Positions 34,668 to 47,233 of a stretch of DNA of 64,000 nt are shown here, piece after piece. Position numbers and translations under genes: made by a program. Under the pieces are notes generated by a model. The model saw nothing but the letters and a program-made list of their open reading frames with translations, had not been told where the DNA came from and made no database searches. Within the stretch, counting starts at the first letter, position 1. Each line of letters starts with the position of its first letter. The stretch comes from Liolophura sinensis (taxonomy: Eukaryota; Mollusca; Polyplacophora; Chitonida; Chitonidae), in the NCBI RefSeq assembly GCF_032854445.1, contig NC_088304.1, positions 21,155,704 to 21,219,703 of the forward strand, written 5' to 3'.

Positions 34668-35766
34668 GACAACATGTAAAGTTCATCTGGCACCTCGCCT
34701 ACATTCCACCAAAACGGCTCTTTTCAGAGCCACACAATTCTTTCCGAAAAGGAACTTTGTAATCTGAAAGCATAGACAGAACACAAACGAACATGTATTT
34801 ATCAAAGCACAACAATAAAGTCGCACACGCCAATAAAAATCAAAGAAACAAAACAGAAAAGATAAATACTTTATTACAGCAGAGTAGTCGAACTGTATGG
34901 AAAGCCGCTATGAGAACTTATCTCGTTTAGTGCATTTTAAACACAGCAGAGTTGTGGTTTATAAAAAAAAAACTGTGGCCTATTAAAACTGTGCAAAGCC
35001 AAAGTACACAAACTAAAAGACGACTCAATAGCATATCCCTGCGTGTTTAAAAGTATCCATTGCGTGTATTGCTTTGACAAGTACGCAGACTTTTGCAGGA
35101 AATATAACTCATGTCAATGTGGGTGAAATTTTCAATATTTGGTTTTGTGAGACTACTTATAAAATATGCAGCGTTGAAAAAGCGTTATAGGCATTAATCT
35201 AGGTGCCAATTTAAAAGATCTGCAAAGAAATTTTCCCTTATATTTCCAAGCCTATAAAGACATTTTTCGTGCCAATTAGATTGCACCGTTGTTTCTATCT
35301 GTTATCTGTAGCTGTTGCATCCATACAGCTGACACACCGGTTATCATTTGAAGGCACAGTTTTGGTTTGACCTGAGCAAATTGAAAATTGTAACATTTTC
35401 GTCAAATCATTGGTTTTTCATTGAGAGTTCATCGTATAGAAATGTAGTACAAAGAGGCCAATTTATTTTCATAATTAGGTGAAGTGTGTCCGGGTGCGCG
35501 AGAGACGGCATGGCGCTGGGGGATTAAAGGAAAATGGCGGCTAACCATTGTTTCCGCTGATCACCTTTTGTCATCAGTAAGTTTCCAACTGACTCTTTAA
35601 GAAGTTCTGTCAGGACTAACTCAGTGACGACGTGACGAGGAGTTAAACATCTTGCAAAGTGTCACTCAAACCTCATATAAATTGTTTGCTGGCTCTCAAG
35701 CTTGCATTACGCTTTCTTATGTCAAGCAGCAAACCTCGATACAATTGCCGTCTTACACTTCTTGCC

Positions 35767-36090
35767 ATGGATTCTAAACACTTTCAGTTGTTTGCAGATT
35801 TGCAGAAAGCAGAGCTGACCTTTCAAAAGGCATGCGAGCAAATTGTGTTTTTCAACAAGCACCTCGACGATCTCCAAATCCGATACGACCGTGCCAACAA
35901 AAAAGGAAACAAATCATTCCGCTACAGCCTTCGTCTGAAGATAGCCGCCGGAGAAGGACTCAGAAATGCTTACTACGAATACGCCTGCAATAAAGCTGAT
36001 GTCATCACCGCACTTCGATGCAAACTAATTGGAAAAGATGCTCACTACGAAATAGACTCCGACATGGACAGTGAAGAGGACAACATGTAA
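35767..36090 (+). CDS. Copy 26 of the 107-aa gene (duplicate of copy 16)
   Basis: The frame is intact with E46K, R74C and Q90K. It shares unit 16's private spacer bases, including the one that opens a chance minus-strand frame. Stem-loop at 36127-36142. Confidence 0.75.
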   Translation: MDSKHFQLFADLQKAELTFQKACEQIVFFNKHLDDLQIRYDRANKKGNKSFRYSLRLKIAAGEGLRNAYYEYACNKADVITALRCKLIGKDAHYEIDSDMDSEEDNM

Positions 36091-37188
36091 AGTTCATCTG
36101 GCACCTCGCCTACATTCCACCAAAACGGCTCTTTTCAGAGCCACACAAGTCTTTCCGAAAAGAAACTTTGTAATCTGAAAGCATAGACAGAACACAAACG
36201 AACATGTATTTATCAAAGCACAACAATAAAGTCGCACACGCCAGTAAAAATCAAAGAAACAAAACAGAAAAGATAAATACTTTATTACAGCAGAGTAGTC
36301 GAAGTGTATGGAAAGCCGCTATGAGAACTTATCTCGTTTAGTGCATTTTAAACACAGCAGAGTTGTGGTTTATAAGAAAAAAACTGTGGCCTATTAAAAC
36401 TGTGCAAAGCCAAAGTACACAAACTAAAAGACGACTCAACAGCATATCCCTGCGTGTTTAGAAGTATCCATTGCGTGTATTGATTTGACAAGTACACAGA
36501 CTTTTGCAGGAAATATAACTCATGTCAATGTGGATGAAATTTTCAATATTTGGTTTTGTGAGACTACTTATGAAATATGCAGCGTTGAAAAAGCGTTATA
36601 GGCATTAATCTAGGTGCCAATTTAAAAGATCTGCAAAGAAATTTTGTCTTATTTCTCCAAGAAATTTGCCTGCCTATAAAGACATTTTTCGTGCCAATTA
36701 GATTGCACCGTTGTTTGTATCTGTTATCTGTAGCTGTTGCATCCATACAGCTGACACACCGCTTATCATTTGAAGGCACAGTTTTGGTTTGACCTGAGCA
36801 AATTGAAAATTGTAACATTTTCGTCAAATCATTGGTTTTTCATTGAGAGTTCATCGTATAGAAATGTAGTACAAAGAGGCCAATTTATTTTCATAATTAG
36901 GTGAAGTGTGTCCGGGTGCGCGAGAGACGGCATGGCGCTGGGGGATTAAAGGAAAATGGCGGCTAACCATTGTTTCCGCTGATCACCTTTTGTCATCAGT
37001 AAGTTTCCAACTGACTCTTTAAGAAGTTCTGTCAGGACTAACTCAGTGACGACGTAGCGAAGAGTTAAACATCTTGCAAAGTGTCATTCAAACCTCATAT
37101 AAATTGTTTGCTGGCTCTCAAGCTTGCATTACGCTTTCTTATGCCAAGCAGCAAACCTCGATACAATTGCCGTCTTACACTTCTTGCC

Positions 37189-37512
37189 ATGGATTCCAAA
37201 CACTTCCAGTTGTTTGCAGATTTGCGGAAAGCAGAGCTGACCTTTCAAAAGGCATGCGAGCAAATTGTCTTTTTCAACAAGCACCTCGACGATCTCCAAA
37301 TCCGATACGACCGTGCCAATAAAGAAGGAAACAAATCATTCCGCTACAGCCTTCGTCTGAAGATAGCTGCCGGAGAAGGACTCAGAAATGCTTACTACGA
37401 ATACGCCTGCAATAAAGCTGATGTCATCACCGCACTTCGACGCAAACTAATTGGACAAGATGCTCACTACGAAATAGACTCCGACATGGACAGTGAAGAG
37501 GACAACATGTAA
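37189..37512 (+). CDS. Copy 27 of the 107-aa gene (duplicate of copy 17)
   Basis: The frame is intact with Q13R, R74C and C85R, the ATT-GTC codons and the silent GCC to GCT at A60 or A61 seen in copy 17. Stem-loop at 37549-37564. Confidence 0.76.
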   Translation: MDSKHFQLFADLRKAELTFQKACEQIVFFNKHLDDLQIRYDRANKEGNKSFRYSLRLKIAAGEGLRNAYYEYACNKADVITALRRKLIGQDAHYEIDSDMDSEEDNM

Positions 37513-38599
37513 AGTTCATCTGGCACCTCGCCTACATTCCACCAAAACGGCTCTTTTCAGAGCCACACAAGTCTTTCCGAAAAGGAACTTTGTAATCTGA
37601 AAGCATAGACAGAACACAAACGAACATGTATTTATCAAAGCACAACAATAAAGTCGCACACGCCAATAAAAATCAAAGAAACAAAACAGAAAAGATAAAT
37701 ACTTTATTACAGCAGAGTAGTCGAAGTGTATGGAAAGCCGCTATGAGAACTTATCTCGTTTAGTGCATTTTAAACACAGCAGAGTTGTGGTTTATAAGAA
37801 AAAAATTGTGGCCTATTAAAACTGTGCAAAGCCAAAGTACACAAACTAAAAGACGACTCAACAGCATATCCCTGCGTGTTTAGAAGTATCAATTGCGTGC
37901 ATTGCTTTGACAAGTACACAGACTTTTGCAGGAAATATAACTCATGTCAATGTGGGTGAAATTTTCAATATTTGGTTTTGTGAGACTACTTATGAAATAT
38001 GCAGCGTTGAAAAAGCGTTATAGGCATTAATCTAGGTGCCAATTTAAAAGATCTGCAAAGAAATTTGCCCTTATTTTTCCAAGCCTATAAAGACATTTTT
38101 CGTGCCAATTAGATTGCACCGTTGTTTCTATCTGTTATCTGTAGCTGTTGCATCCATACAGCTGACACACCGGTTATCATTTGAAGGCACAGTTTTGGTT
38201 TGACCTGAGCAAATTGAAAATTGTAACATTTTCGTCAAATCATTGGTTTTTCATTGACAGTTCATCGTATAGAAATGTAGTACAAAGAGGCCAATTTATT
38301 TTCATAATTAGGTGAAGTGTGTCCGGGTGCGCGAGAGACGGCATGGCGCTGGGGGATTAAAGGAAAATGGCGGCTAACCATTGTTTCCGCTGATCACCTT
38401 TTGTCATCAGTAAGTTTCCAACTGACTCTTTAAGAAGTTCTGTCAGGACTAACTCAGTGACGACGTGACGAGGAGTTAAACATCTTGCAAAGTGTCACTC
38501 AAACCTCATATAAATTGTTTGCTGGTTCTCAAGCTTGCATTACGCTTTCTTATGTCAAGCAGCAAACCTCGATACAATTGCCGTCTTACACTTCTTGCC

Positions 38600-38923
38600 A
38601 TGGATTCTAAACACTTTCAGTTGTTTGCAGATTTGCAGAAAGCAGAGCTGACCTTTCAAAAGGCATGCGAGCAAATAGTCTTTTTCAACAAGCACCTCGA
38701 CGATCTCCAAATCCGATACGACCGTGCCAACAAAAAAGGAAACAAATCATTCCGCTACAGCCTTCGTCTGAAGATAGCCGCCGGAGAAGGACTCAGAAAT
38801 GCTTACTACGAATACGCCTGCAATAAAGCTGATGTCATCACCGCACTTCGACGCAAACTAATTGGACAAGATGCTCACTACGAAATAGACTCCGACATGG
38901 ACAGTGAAGAGGACAACATGTAA
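38600..38923 (+). CDS. Copy 28 of the 107-aa gene (duplicate of copy 18)
   Basis: The frame is intact with E46K, R74C and C85R and the ATA-GTC codons of copy 18. Stem-loop at 38960-38975. The unit has the 11-bp deletion. Confidence 0.76.
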   Translation: MDSKHFQLFADLQKAELTFQKACEQIVFFNKHLDDLQIRYDRANKKGNKSFRYSLRLKIAAGEGLRNAYYEYACNKADVITALRRKLIGQDAHYEIDSDMDSEEDNM

Positions 38924-40010
38924 AGTTCATCTGGCACCTCGCCTACATTCCACCAAAACGGCTCTTTTCAGAGCCACACAAGTCTTTCCGAAAAGGAACT
39001 TTGTAATCTGAAAGCATAGACAGAACACAAACGAACATGTATTTATCAAAGCACAACAATAAAGTCGCACACGCCAATAAAAATCAAAGAAACAAAACAG
39101 AAAAGATAAATACTTTATTACAGCAGAGTAGTCGAAGTGTATGGAAAGCCGCTATGAGAACTTATCTCGTTTAGTGCATTTTAAACACAGCAGAGTTGTG
39201 GTTTATAAGAAAAAAATTGTGGCCTATTAAAACTGTGCAAAGCCAAAGTACACAAACTAAAAGACGACTCAACAGCATATCCCTGCGTGTTTAGAAGTAT
39301 CCATTGCGTGCATTGCTTTGACAAGTACGCAGACTTTTGCAGGAAATATAACTCATGTCAATGTGGGTGAAATTTTCAATATTTGGTTTTGTGAGACTAC
39401 TTATGAAATATGCAGCGTTGAAAAAGCGTTATAGGCATTAATCTAGGTGCCAATTTAAAAGATCTGCAAAGAAATTTTCCCTTATTTTTCCAAGCCTATA
39501 AAGACATTTTTCGTGCCAATTAGATTGCACCGTTGTTTCTATCTGTTATCTGTAGCTGTTGCATCCATACAGCTGACACACCGCTTATCATTTGAAGGCA
39601 CAGTTTTGGTTTGACCTGAGCAAATTGAAAATTGTAACATTTTCGTCAAATCATTGGTTTTTCATTGAGAGTTCATCGTATAGAAATGTAGTACAAAGAG
39701 GCCAATTTATTTTCATAATTAGGTGAAGTGTGTCCGGGTGCGCGAGAGACGGCATGGCGCTGGGGGATTAAAGGAAAATGGCGGCTAACCATTATTTCCG
39801 CTGATCACCTTTTGTAATCAGTAAGTTTCCAACTGACTCTTTAAGAAGTTCTGTCAGGACTAACTCAGTGACGACGTGGCGAGGAGTTAAACATCTTGCA
39901 AAGTGTCACTCAAACCTCATATAAATTGTTTGCTGGCTCTCAAGTTTACATTACGCTTTCTTATGCCAAGCAGCAAACCTCGATACAATTGCCGTCTTAC
40001 ACTTCTTGCC

Positions 40011-40334
40011 ATGGATTCCAAACACTTTCAGTTGTTTGCAGATTTGCAGAAAGCAGATCTGACCTTTCAAAAGGCATGCGAGCAAATTGTGTTTTTCAAC
40101 AAGCACCTCGACGATCTACAAATCCGATACGACCGTGCCAACAAAGAAGGAAACAAATCATTCCGCTACAGCCTTCGTCTGAAGATAGCCGCCGGAGAAG
40201 GACTCAGAAATGCTTACTACGAATACGCCTGCAATAAAGCTGATTTCATCACCGCACTTCGATGCAAACTAATTGGACAAGATGCTCACTACGAAATAGA
40301 CTCCGACATGGACAGTGAAGAGGACAACATGTAA
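40011..40334 (+). CDS. Copy 29 of the 107-aa gene (duplicate of copy 19)
   Basis: The frame is intact with E16D, R74C and V79F. Stem-loop at 40371-40386. The match to unit 19 stops near 40478, after which the spacer takes another subfamily's bases (ATTTAAACTGTACGG). The end of this unit is cut at about 41058 by a deletion that also removes the head of the next unit. Confidence 0.75.
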   Translation: MDSKHFQLFADLQKADLTFQKACEQIVFFNKHLDDLQIRYDRANKEGNKSFRYSLRLKIAAGEGLRNAYYEYACNKADFITALRCKLIGQDAHYEIDSDMDSEEDNM

Positions 40335-41234
40335 AGTTCATCTGGCACCTCGCCTACATTCCACCAAAACGGCTCTTTTCAGAGCCACACAAGTCTTTCC
40401 GAAAAGGAACTTTGTAATCTGAAAGCATAGACAGAACACAAACGAACATGTATTTATCAAAGCACAACAATAAAGTCACACACGCCAATAAAAATCAAAG
40501 AAACAAAACAGAAAAGATAAATACTTTATTACAGCAGAGTATTTAAACTGTACGGAAAGCCGCTATGAGAACTTATCTCGTTTAGTGCATTTTAAACACA
40601 GCAGAGTTGTGGTTTATAAAAAACAAAAAACTGTGGCCTATTAAAACTGTGCAAAGCCAAAGTACACAAACTAAAAGACGACTCAACAGCATATCCCTGC
40701 GTGTTTAGAAGTATCCATTGCGTGTATTGATTTGACAAGTACACAGACTTTTGCAGGAAATATAACTCATGTCAATGTGGGTGAAATTTTCAATATTTGG
40801 TTTTGTGAGACTACTTATGAAATATGCAGCGTTGAAAAAGCGTTATAGGCATTAATCTAGGTGCCAATTTAAAAGATCTGCAAAGAAATTTTGTCTTATT
40901 TCTCCAAGCCATTTGCCTGCCTATAAAGGCATTTTTCGTGCCAATTAGATTGCACCGTTGTTTCTATCTGTTATCTGTAGCTGTTGCATCCATACAGCTG
41001 ACACACCGGTTATCATTTGAAGGCACAGTTTTGGTTTGACCTGAGCAAATTGAAAATTGACTCTTTAAGAAGTTCTGTCAGGACTAACTCAGTGACGACG
41101 TGGCGAGGAGTTAAACATCTTGCAAAGTGTCACTCAAACCTCATATAAATTGTTTGCTGGCTCTCAAGCTTACATTACGCTTTCTTATGCCAAGCAGCAA
41201 ACCTCGATACAATTGCCGTCTTACACTTCTTGCC

Positions 41235-41558
41235 ATGGATTCCAAACACTTCAAGTTGTTTGCAGATTTGCAGAAAGCAGAGCTGACCTTTCAAAAGGCA
41301 TGCGAGCAAATTGTGTTTTTCAACAAGCACCTCGACGATCTCCAAATCCGATACGACCGTGCCAACAAAGAAGGAAACAAATCATTCCGCTACAGCCTTC
41401 GTCTGAAGATAGCCGCCGGAGAAGGACTCAGAAATGCTTACTACGAATACGCCCGCAATAAAGCTGATGTCATCACCGCACTTCGATGCAAACTAATTGG
41501 ACAAGATGCTCACTACGAAATAGACTCCGACATGGACAGTGAAGAGGACAACATGTAA
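41235..41558 (+). CDS. Copy 30 of the 107-aa gene, promoter-shortened
   Basis: The frame is intact; the only change is Q7K. A deletion of about 199 bp at 41057-41059 joins GAAAATTG of unit 29 to ACTCTTTAAG of this unit. It removes the last ~91 bp of unit 29 and the first ~108 bp here, including the YY1-type element and the GTAAGT motif. TATA box (41144-41150) and about 85 bp upstream of it remain. The stem-loop at 41595-41610 has a TTTT loop, as in copies 1 and 32. Expression may be altered. Confidence 0.74.
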   Translation: MDSKHFKLFADLQKAELTFQKACEQIVFFNKHLDDLQIRYDRANKEGNKSFRYSLRLKIAAGEGLRNAYYEYARNKADVITALRCKLIGQDAHYEIDSDMDSEEDNM

Positions 41559-42658
41559 AGTTCATCTGGCACCTCGCCTACATTCCACCAAAACGGCTCT
41601 TTTTAGAGCCACACAAGTCTTTCCGAAAAGGAACTTTGTAATCTGAAAGCATAGACAGAACACAAACGAACATGTATTTATCAAAGCACAACAATAAAGT
41701 CGCACACGCCAATAAAAATCAAAGAAACAAAACAGAAAAGATAAATACTTTATTACAGCAGAGTGGTCGAAGTGTATGGAAAGCCGCTATGAGAACTTAT
41801 CTCGTTTAGTGCATTTTAAACACAGCAGAGTTGTGGTTTATAAAAAAAAAATTGTGGCCTATTAAAACTGTGCAAAGCCAAAGTACACAAACTAAAAGAC
41901 GACTCAACAGCATATCCCTGCGTGTTTAGAAGTATCAATTGCGTGCATTGCTTTGACAAGTACACAGACTTTTGCAGGAAATATAACTCATGTCAATGTG
42001 GGTGAAATTTTCAATATTTGGTTTTGTGAAACTACTTATGAAATATGCAGCGTTGAAAAAGCGTTATAGGCATTAATCTAGGTGCCAATTTAAAAGATCT
42101 GCAAAGAAATTTTGTCTTATTTCTTCAAGCCATTTGCCGGCCTATAAAGACATTTTTCGTGCCAATTAGATTGCACCGTTGTTTCTATCTGTTATCTGTA
42201 GCTGTTGCATCCATACAGCTGACACACCGGTTATCATTTGAAGGCACAGTTTTGGTTTGACCTGAGCAAATTGAAAATTGTAACATTTTCGTCAAATCAT
42301 TGGATTTTCATTGAGAGTTCATTGTATAGAAATGTAGTACAAAGAGGCCAATTTTTTTTTTAATAATTAGGTGATGTGTGTCCGGGTGCGCGAAAGACGG
42401 CATGGCGCTGGGGGATTAAAGGAAAATGGCGGCTAACCATTGTTTCCGCTGATCACCTTTTGTAATCAGTAAGTTTCCAACTGACTCTTTAAGAAGTTCT
42501 GTCAGGACTAACTCAGTGACGACGTGGCGAGGAGTTAAACATCTTGCAAAGTGTCACTCAAACCTCATATAAATTGTTTGCTGGCTCTCAAGCTTACATT
42601 ACGCTTTCTTATGCCAAGCAGCAAACCTCGATACAATTGCCGTCTTACACTTCTTGCC

Positions 42659-42982
42659 ATGGATTCCAAACACTTCCAGTTGTTTGCAGATTTGCAGAAA
42701 GCAGAGCTGACCTTTCAAAAGGCATGCGAGCAAATTGTGTTTTTCAACAAGCACCTCGACAATCTTCAAATCCGATACGACCGTGCCAACAAAGAAGGAA
42801 ACAAATCATTCCGCTACAGCCTTCGTCTGAAGATAGCCGCCGGAGAAGGACTCAGAAATGCTTACTACGAATACGCCTGCAATAAAGCTGATTTCATCAC
42901 CGCACTTCGATGCAAACTAATTGGACAAGATGCTCACTACGAAATAGACTCCGACATGGACAGTGAAGAGGACAACATGTAA
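42659..42982 (+). CDS. Copy 31 of the 107-aa gene
   Basis: The frame is intact with D35N, R74C and V79F. The spacer has GATATTTTTAATATTTGG and other private bases shared with unit 33. Stem-loop at 43019-43034. The unit has the 11-bp deletion. Confidence 0.76.
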   Translation: MDSKHFQLFADLQKAELTFQKACEQIVFFNKHLDNLQIRYDRANKEGNKSFRYSLRLKIAAGEGLRNAYYEYACNKADFITALRCKLIGQDAHYEIDSDMDSEEDNM

Positions 42983-44072
42983 AGTTCATCTGGCACCTCG
43001 CCTACATTCCACCAAAACGGCTCTTTTCAGAGCCACACAAGTCTTTCCGAAAAGGAACTTTGTAATCTGAAAGCATAGACAGAACACAAACGAACATGTA
43101 TTTATCAAAGCACAACAATAAAGTCGCACACGCCAATAAAAATCAAAGAAACAAAACAGAAAAGATAAATACTTTATTACAGCAGAGTATTTGAACTGTA
43201 CGGAAAGCCGCTGTAAGAATTTATCTCGTTTAGTGCATTTTAAACACAGCAGAGTTGTGGTTTATAAAAAACAAAAAACTGTGGCCTATTAAAACTGTGC
43301 AAAGCCAAAGTACACAAACTAAAAGACGACTCAACAGCATATCCCTGCGTGTTTAGAAGTATCCATTGCGTGTATTGATTTGACAAGTACACAGACTTTT
43401 GCAGGAAATATAACTCATGTCAATGTGGGTGATATTTTTAATATTTGGTTTTGTGAGACTACTTATGAAATATGCAGCGTTGAAAAAGCGTTATAGGCAT
43501 TAATCTAGGTGCCAATTTAAAAGATCTGCAAAGGAATTTTGTCTTATTTTTCCAAGCCTATAAAGACATTTTTCGTGCCAATTAGATTGCACCGTTTTTT
43601 CTATCTGTTATCTGTAGCTGTTGCATCCATACAGCTGATACACCGGTTATCATTTGAAGGCACAGTTTTGGATTGACCTGAGCAAATTGAAAATTGTAAC
43701 ATTTTCATCAAATCATTGGTTTTTCATTGAGAGTTCATTGTATAGAAATGTAGTACAAAGAGGCCAATTTATTTTCATAATTAGGTGAAGTGTGTCCGGG
43801 TGCGCGAGAGACGGCATGGCGCTGGGGGATTAAAGGAAAATGGCGGCTAACCATTGTTTCCGCTGATCACCTTTTGTCATCAGTAAGTTTCCAACTGACT
43901 CTTTAAGAAGTTCTGCCAGGACTAACTCAGTGACGACGTGGCGAGGTGTTAAACATCTTGCAAAGTGTCACTCAAACCTCATATAAATTGTTTGCTGGCT
44001 CTCAAGCTTGCATTACGCTTTCTTATGCCAAGCAGCAAACCTCGATACAATTGCCGTCATACACTTCTTGCC

Positions 44073-44396
44073 ATGGATTCCAAACACTTTCAGTTGTTTG
44101 CAGATTTGCAGAAAGCAGATCTGACCTTTCAAAAGGCATGCGAGCAAATTGTGTTTTTCAACAAGCACCTCGACGATCTCCAAATCCGATACGACCGTGC
44201 CAACAAAAAAGAAAACAAATCATTCCGCTACAGCCTTCGTCTGAAGATAGCCGCCGGAGAAGGACTCAGAAATGCTTACTACGAATACGCCCGCAATAAA
44301 GCTGATGTCATCACCGCACTTCGATGCAAACTAATTGGACAAGATGCTCACTACGAAATATACTCCGACATGGACAGTGAAGAGGACAACATGTAA
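44073..44396 (+). CDS. Copy 32 of the 107-aa gene
   Basis: The frame is intact with E16D, E46K, G47E and D97Y; R74 and D78 are ancestral. The leader and promoter have private changes shared with copy 34, such as TTCTGCCAGG and GAGGTGTTAAAC. The stem-loop at 44433-44448 has a TTTT loop. Confidence 0.75.
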   Translation: MDSKHFQLFADLQKADLTFQKACEQIVFFNKHLDDLQIRYDRANKKENKSFRYSLRLKIAAGEGLRNAYYEYARNKADVITALRCKLIGQDAHYEIYSDMDSEEDNM

Positions 44397-45495
44397 AGTT
44401 CATCTGGCACCTCGCCTACATTCCACCAAAACGGCTCTTTTTAGAGCCACACAAGTCTTTCCGAAAAGGAACTTTGTAATCTGAAAGCATAGACAGAACA
44501 CAAACGAACATGTATTTATCAAAGCACAACAATAAAGTCGCACACGCCAATAAAAATCAAAGAAACAAACCAGAAATGATAAATACTTTATTACAGCAGA
44601 GTGGTCGAAGTGTATGGAAAGCCGCTATGAGAACTTATCTCGTTTAGTGCATTTTAAACACAGCAGAGTTGTGGTTTATAAAAAAAAACTGTGGCCTATT
44701 AAAACTGTGCAAAGCCAAAGTACACAAACTAAAAGACGACTCAACAGCATATCCCTGCGTGTTTAGAAGTATCCATTGCGTGTATTGATGTGACAAGTAC
44801 ACAGACTTTTGCAGGAAATATAACTCATGTCAATGTGGGTGAAATTTTCAATATTTGGTTTTGTGAGACTACTTATGAAATATGCAGCGTTGAAAAAGCG
44901 TTATAGGCCTTAATCTAGGTGCCAATTTAAAAGATCTGCAAAGAAATTTTGTCTTATTTCTTCAAGCCATTTGCCGGCCTATAAAGACATTTTTCGTGCC
45001 AATTAGATTGCACCGTTGTTTCTATCTGTTATCTGTAGCTGTTGCATCCATACAGCTGACACACCGGTTATCATTTGAAGGCACAGTTTTGGTTTGACCT
45101 GAGCAAATTGAAAATTGTAACATTTTCGTCAAATCATTGGATTTTCATTGAGAGTTCATTGTATAGAAATGTAGTACAAAGAGGCCAATTTTTTTTTTAA
45201 TAATTAGGTGAAGTGTGTCCAGGTGCGCGAAAGACGGCATGGCGCTGGGGGATTAAAGGAAAATGGCGGCTAACCATTGTTTCCGCTGATCACCTTTTGT
45301 CATCAGTAAGTTTCCAACTGACTCTTTAAGAAGTTCTGTCAGGACTAACTCAGTGACGACGTGGCGAGGAGTTAAACATCTTGCAAAGTGTCACTCAAAC
45401 CTCATATAAATTGTTTGCTGGCTCTCAAGCTTACATTACGCTTTCTTATGCCAAGCAGCAAACCTCGATACAATTGCCGTCTTACACTTCTTGCC

Positions 45496-45819
45496 ATGGA
45501 TTCCAAACACTTTCAGTTGTTTGCAGATTTGCAGAAAGCAGAGCTGGCCTTTCAAAAGGCATGCGAGCAAATTGTGTTTTTCAACAAGCACCTCGACGAT
45601 CTACAAATCCGATACGACCGTGCCAACAAAGAAGGAAACAAATCATTCCGCTACAGCCTTCGTCTGAAGATAGCCGCCGGAGAAGGACTCAGAAATGCTT
45701 ACTACGAATACGCCTGCAATAAAGCTGATTTCATCACCGCACTTCGATGCAAACTAATTGGACAAGATGCTCACTACGAAATAGACTCCGACATGGACAG
45801 TGAAGAGGACAACATGTAA
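45496..45819 (+). CDS. Copy 33 of the 107-aa gene
   Basis: The frame is intact with T18A, R74C and V79F. The spacer reads CATTTAAAACAC and has an A-rich tract with a C, which together open a chance 71-codon minus-strand frame also present in unit 42. Stem-loop at 45856-45871. The unit has the 11-bp deletion. Confidence 0.76.
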   Translation: MDSKHFQLFADLQKAELAFQKACEQIVFFNKHLDDLQIRYDRANKEGNKSFRYSLRLKIAAGEGLRNAYYEYACNKADFITALRCKLIGQDAHYEIDSDMDSEEDNM

Positions 45820-46909
45820 AGTTCATCTGGCACCTCGCCTACATTCCACCAAAACGGCTCTTTTCAGAGCCACACAAGTCTTTCCGAAAAGGAACTTTGT
45901 AATCTGAAAGCATAGACAGAACACAAACGAACATGTATTTATCAAAGCACAACAATAAAGTCGCACACGCCAATAAAAATCAAAGAAACAAAACAGAAAA
46001 GATAAATACTTTATTACAGCAGAGTAGTCGAAGTGTATGGAAAGCCGCTATGAGAACTTATCTCGTTTAGTGCATTTAAAACACAGCAGAGTTGTGGTTT
46101 ATAAAAAACAAAAAACTGTGGCCTATTAAAACTGTGCAAAGCCAAAGTACACAAACTAAAAGACGACTCAACAGCATATCCCTGCGTGTTTAGAAGTATC
46201 CATTGCGTGTATTGATTTGACAAGTACACAGACTTTTGCAGGAAATATAACTCATGTCAATGTGGGTGATATTTTTAATATTTGGTTTTGTGAGACTACT
46301 TATGAAATATGCAGCGTTGAAAAAGCGTTATAGGCATTAATCTAGGTGCCAATTTAAAAGATCTGCAAAGGAATTTTGTCTTATTTTTCCAAGCCTATAA
46401 AGACATTTTTCGTGCCAATTAGATTGCACCGTTTTTTCTATCTGTTATCTGTAGCTGTTGCATCCATACAGCTGATACACCGGTTATCATTTGAAGGCAC
46501 AGTTTTGGATTGACCTGAGCAAATTGAAAATTGTAACATTTTCATCAAATCATTGGTTTTTCATTGAGAGTTCATTGTATAGAAATGTAGTACAAAGAGG
46601 CCAATTTATTTTCATAATTAGGTGAAGTGTGTCCGGGTGCGCGAGAGACGGCATGGCGCTGGGGGATTAAAGGAAAATGGCGGCTAACCATTGTTTCCGC
46701 TGATCACCTTTTGTCATCAGTAAGTTTCCAACTGACTCTTTAAGAAGTTCTGCCAGGACTAACTCAGTGACGACGTGGCGAGGTGTTAAACATCTTGCAA
46801 AGTGTCACTCAAACCTCATATAAATTGTTTGCTGGCTCTCAAGCTTGCATTACGCTTTCTTATGCCAAGCAGCAAACCTCGATACAATTGCCGTCATACA
46901 CTTCTTGCC

Positions 46910-47233
46910 ATGGATTCCAAACACTTTCAGTTGTTTGCAGATTTGCAGAAAGCAGATCTGACCTTTCAAAAGGCATGCGAGCAAATTGTGTTTTTCAACA
47001 AGCACCTCGACGATCTCCAAATCCGATACGACCGTGCCAACAAAAAAGAAAACAAATCATTCCGCTACAGCCTTCGTCTGAAGATAGCCGCCGGAGAAGG
47101 ACTCAGAAATGCTTACTACGAATACGCCTGCAATAAAGCTGATGTCATCACCGCACTTCGATGCAAACTAATTGGACAAGATGCTCACTACGAAATATAC
47201 TCCGACATGGACAGTGAAGAGGACAACATGTAA
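46910..47233 (+). CDS. Copy 34 of the 107-aa gene
   Basis: The frame is intact, as copy 32 but with R74C added (E16D, E46K, G47E, R74C, D97Y). It lies exactly 2,837 bp downstream of copy 32. The stem-loop at 47270-47285 has the standard TTTC loop, unlike copy 32. Confidence 0.75.
   Translation: MDSKHFQLFADLQKADLTFQKACEQIVFFNKHLDDLQIRYDRANKKENKSFRYSLRLKIAAGEGLRNAYYEYACNKADVITALRCKLIGQDAHYEIYSDMDSEEDNM

Larger units (their letters stand above)
29832..40477 (+). repeat. Large duplicated block, right copy (copies 22-29)
   Basis: Near-identical to 15685-26330. Most differences I saw are one-base indels in A or T runs, plus a few substitutions, for example GATCTGCGAAG here against GATCTACGAAG in unit 12. 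The right edge is near 40478, where GTCACACACG replaces GTCGCACACG. Confidence 0.88.

Noticed and set aside
46014-46229. 71-codon minus-strand frame ending at the minus-strand AATAAA, repeated at 58751-58966
   Set aside because: It is open only in units 33 and 42, where the A-rich tract length and CATTTAAAACAC happen to fit. Most units are closed by stops or frame changes.
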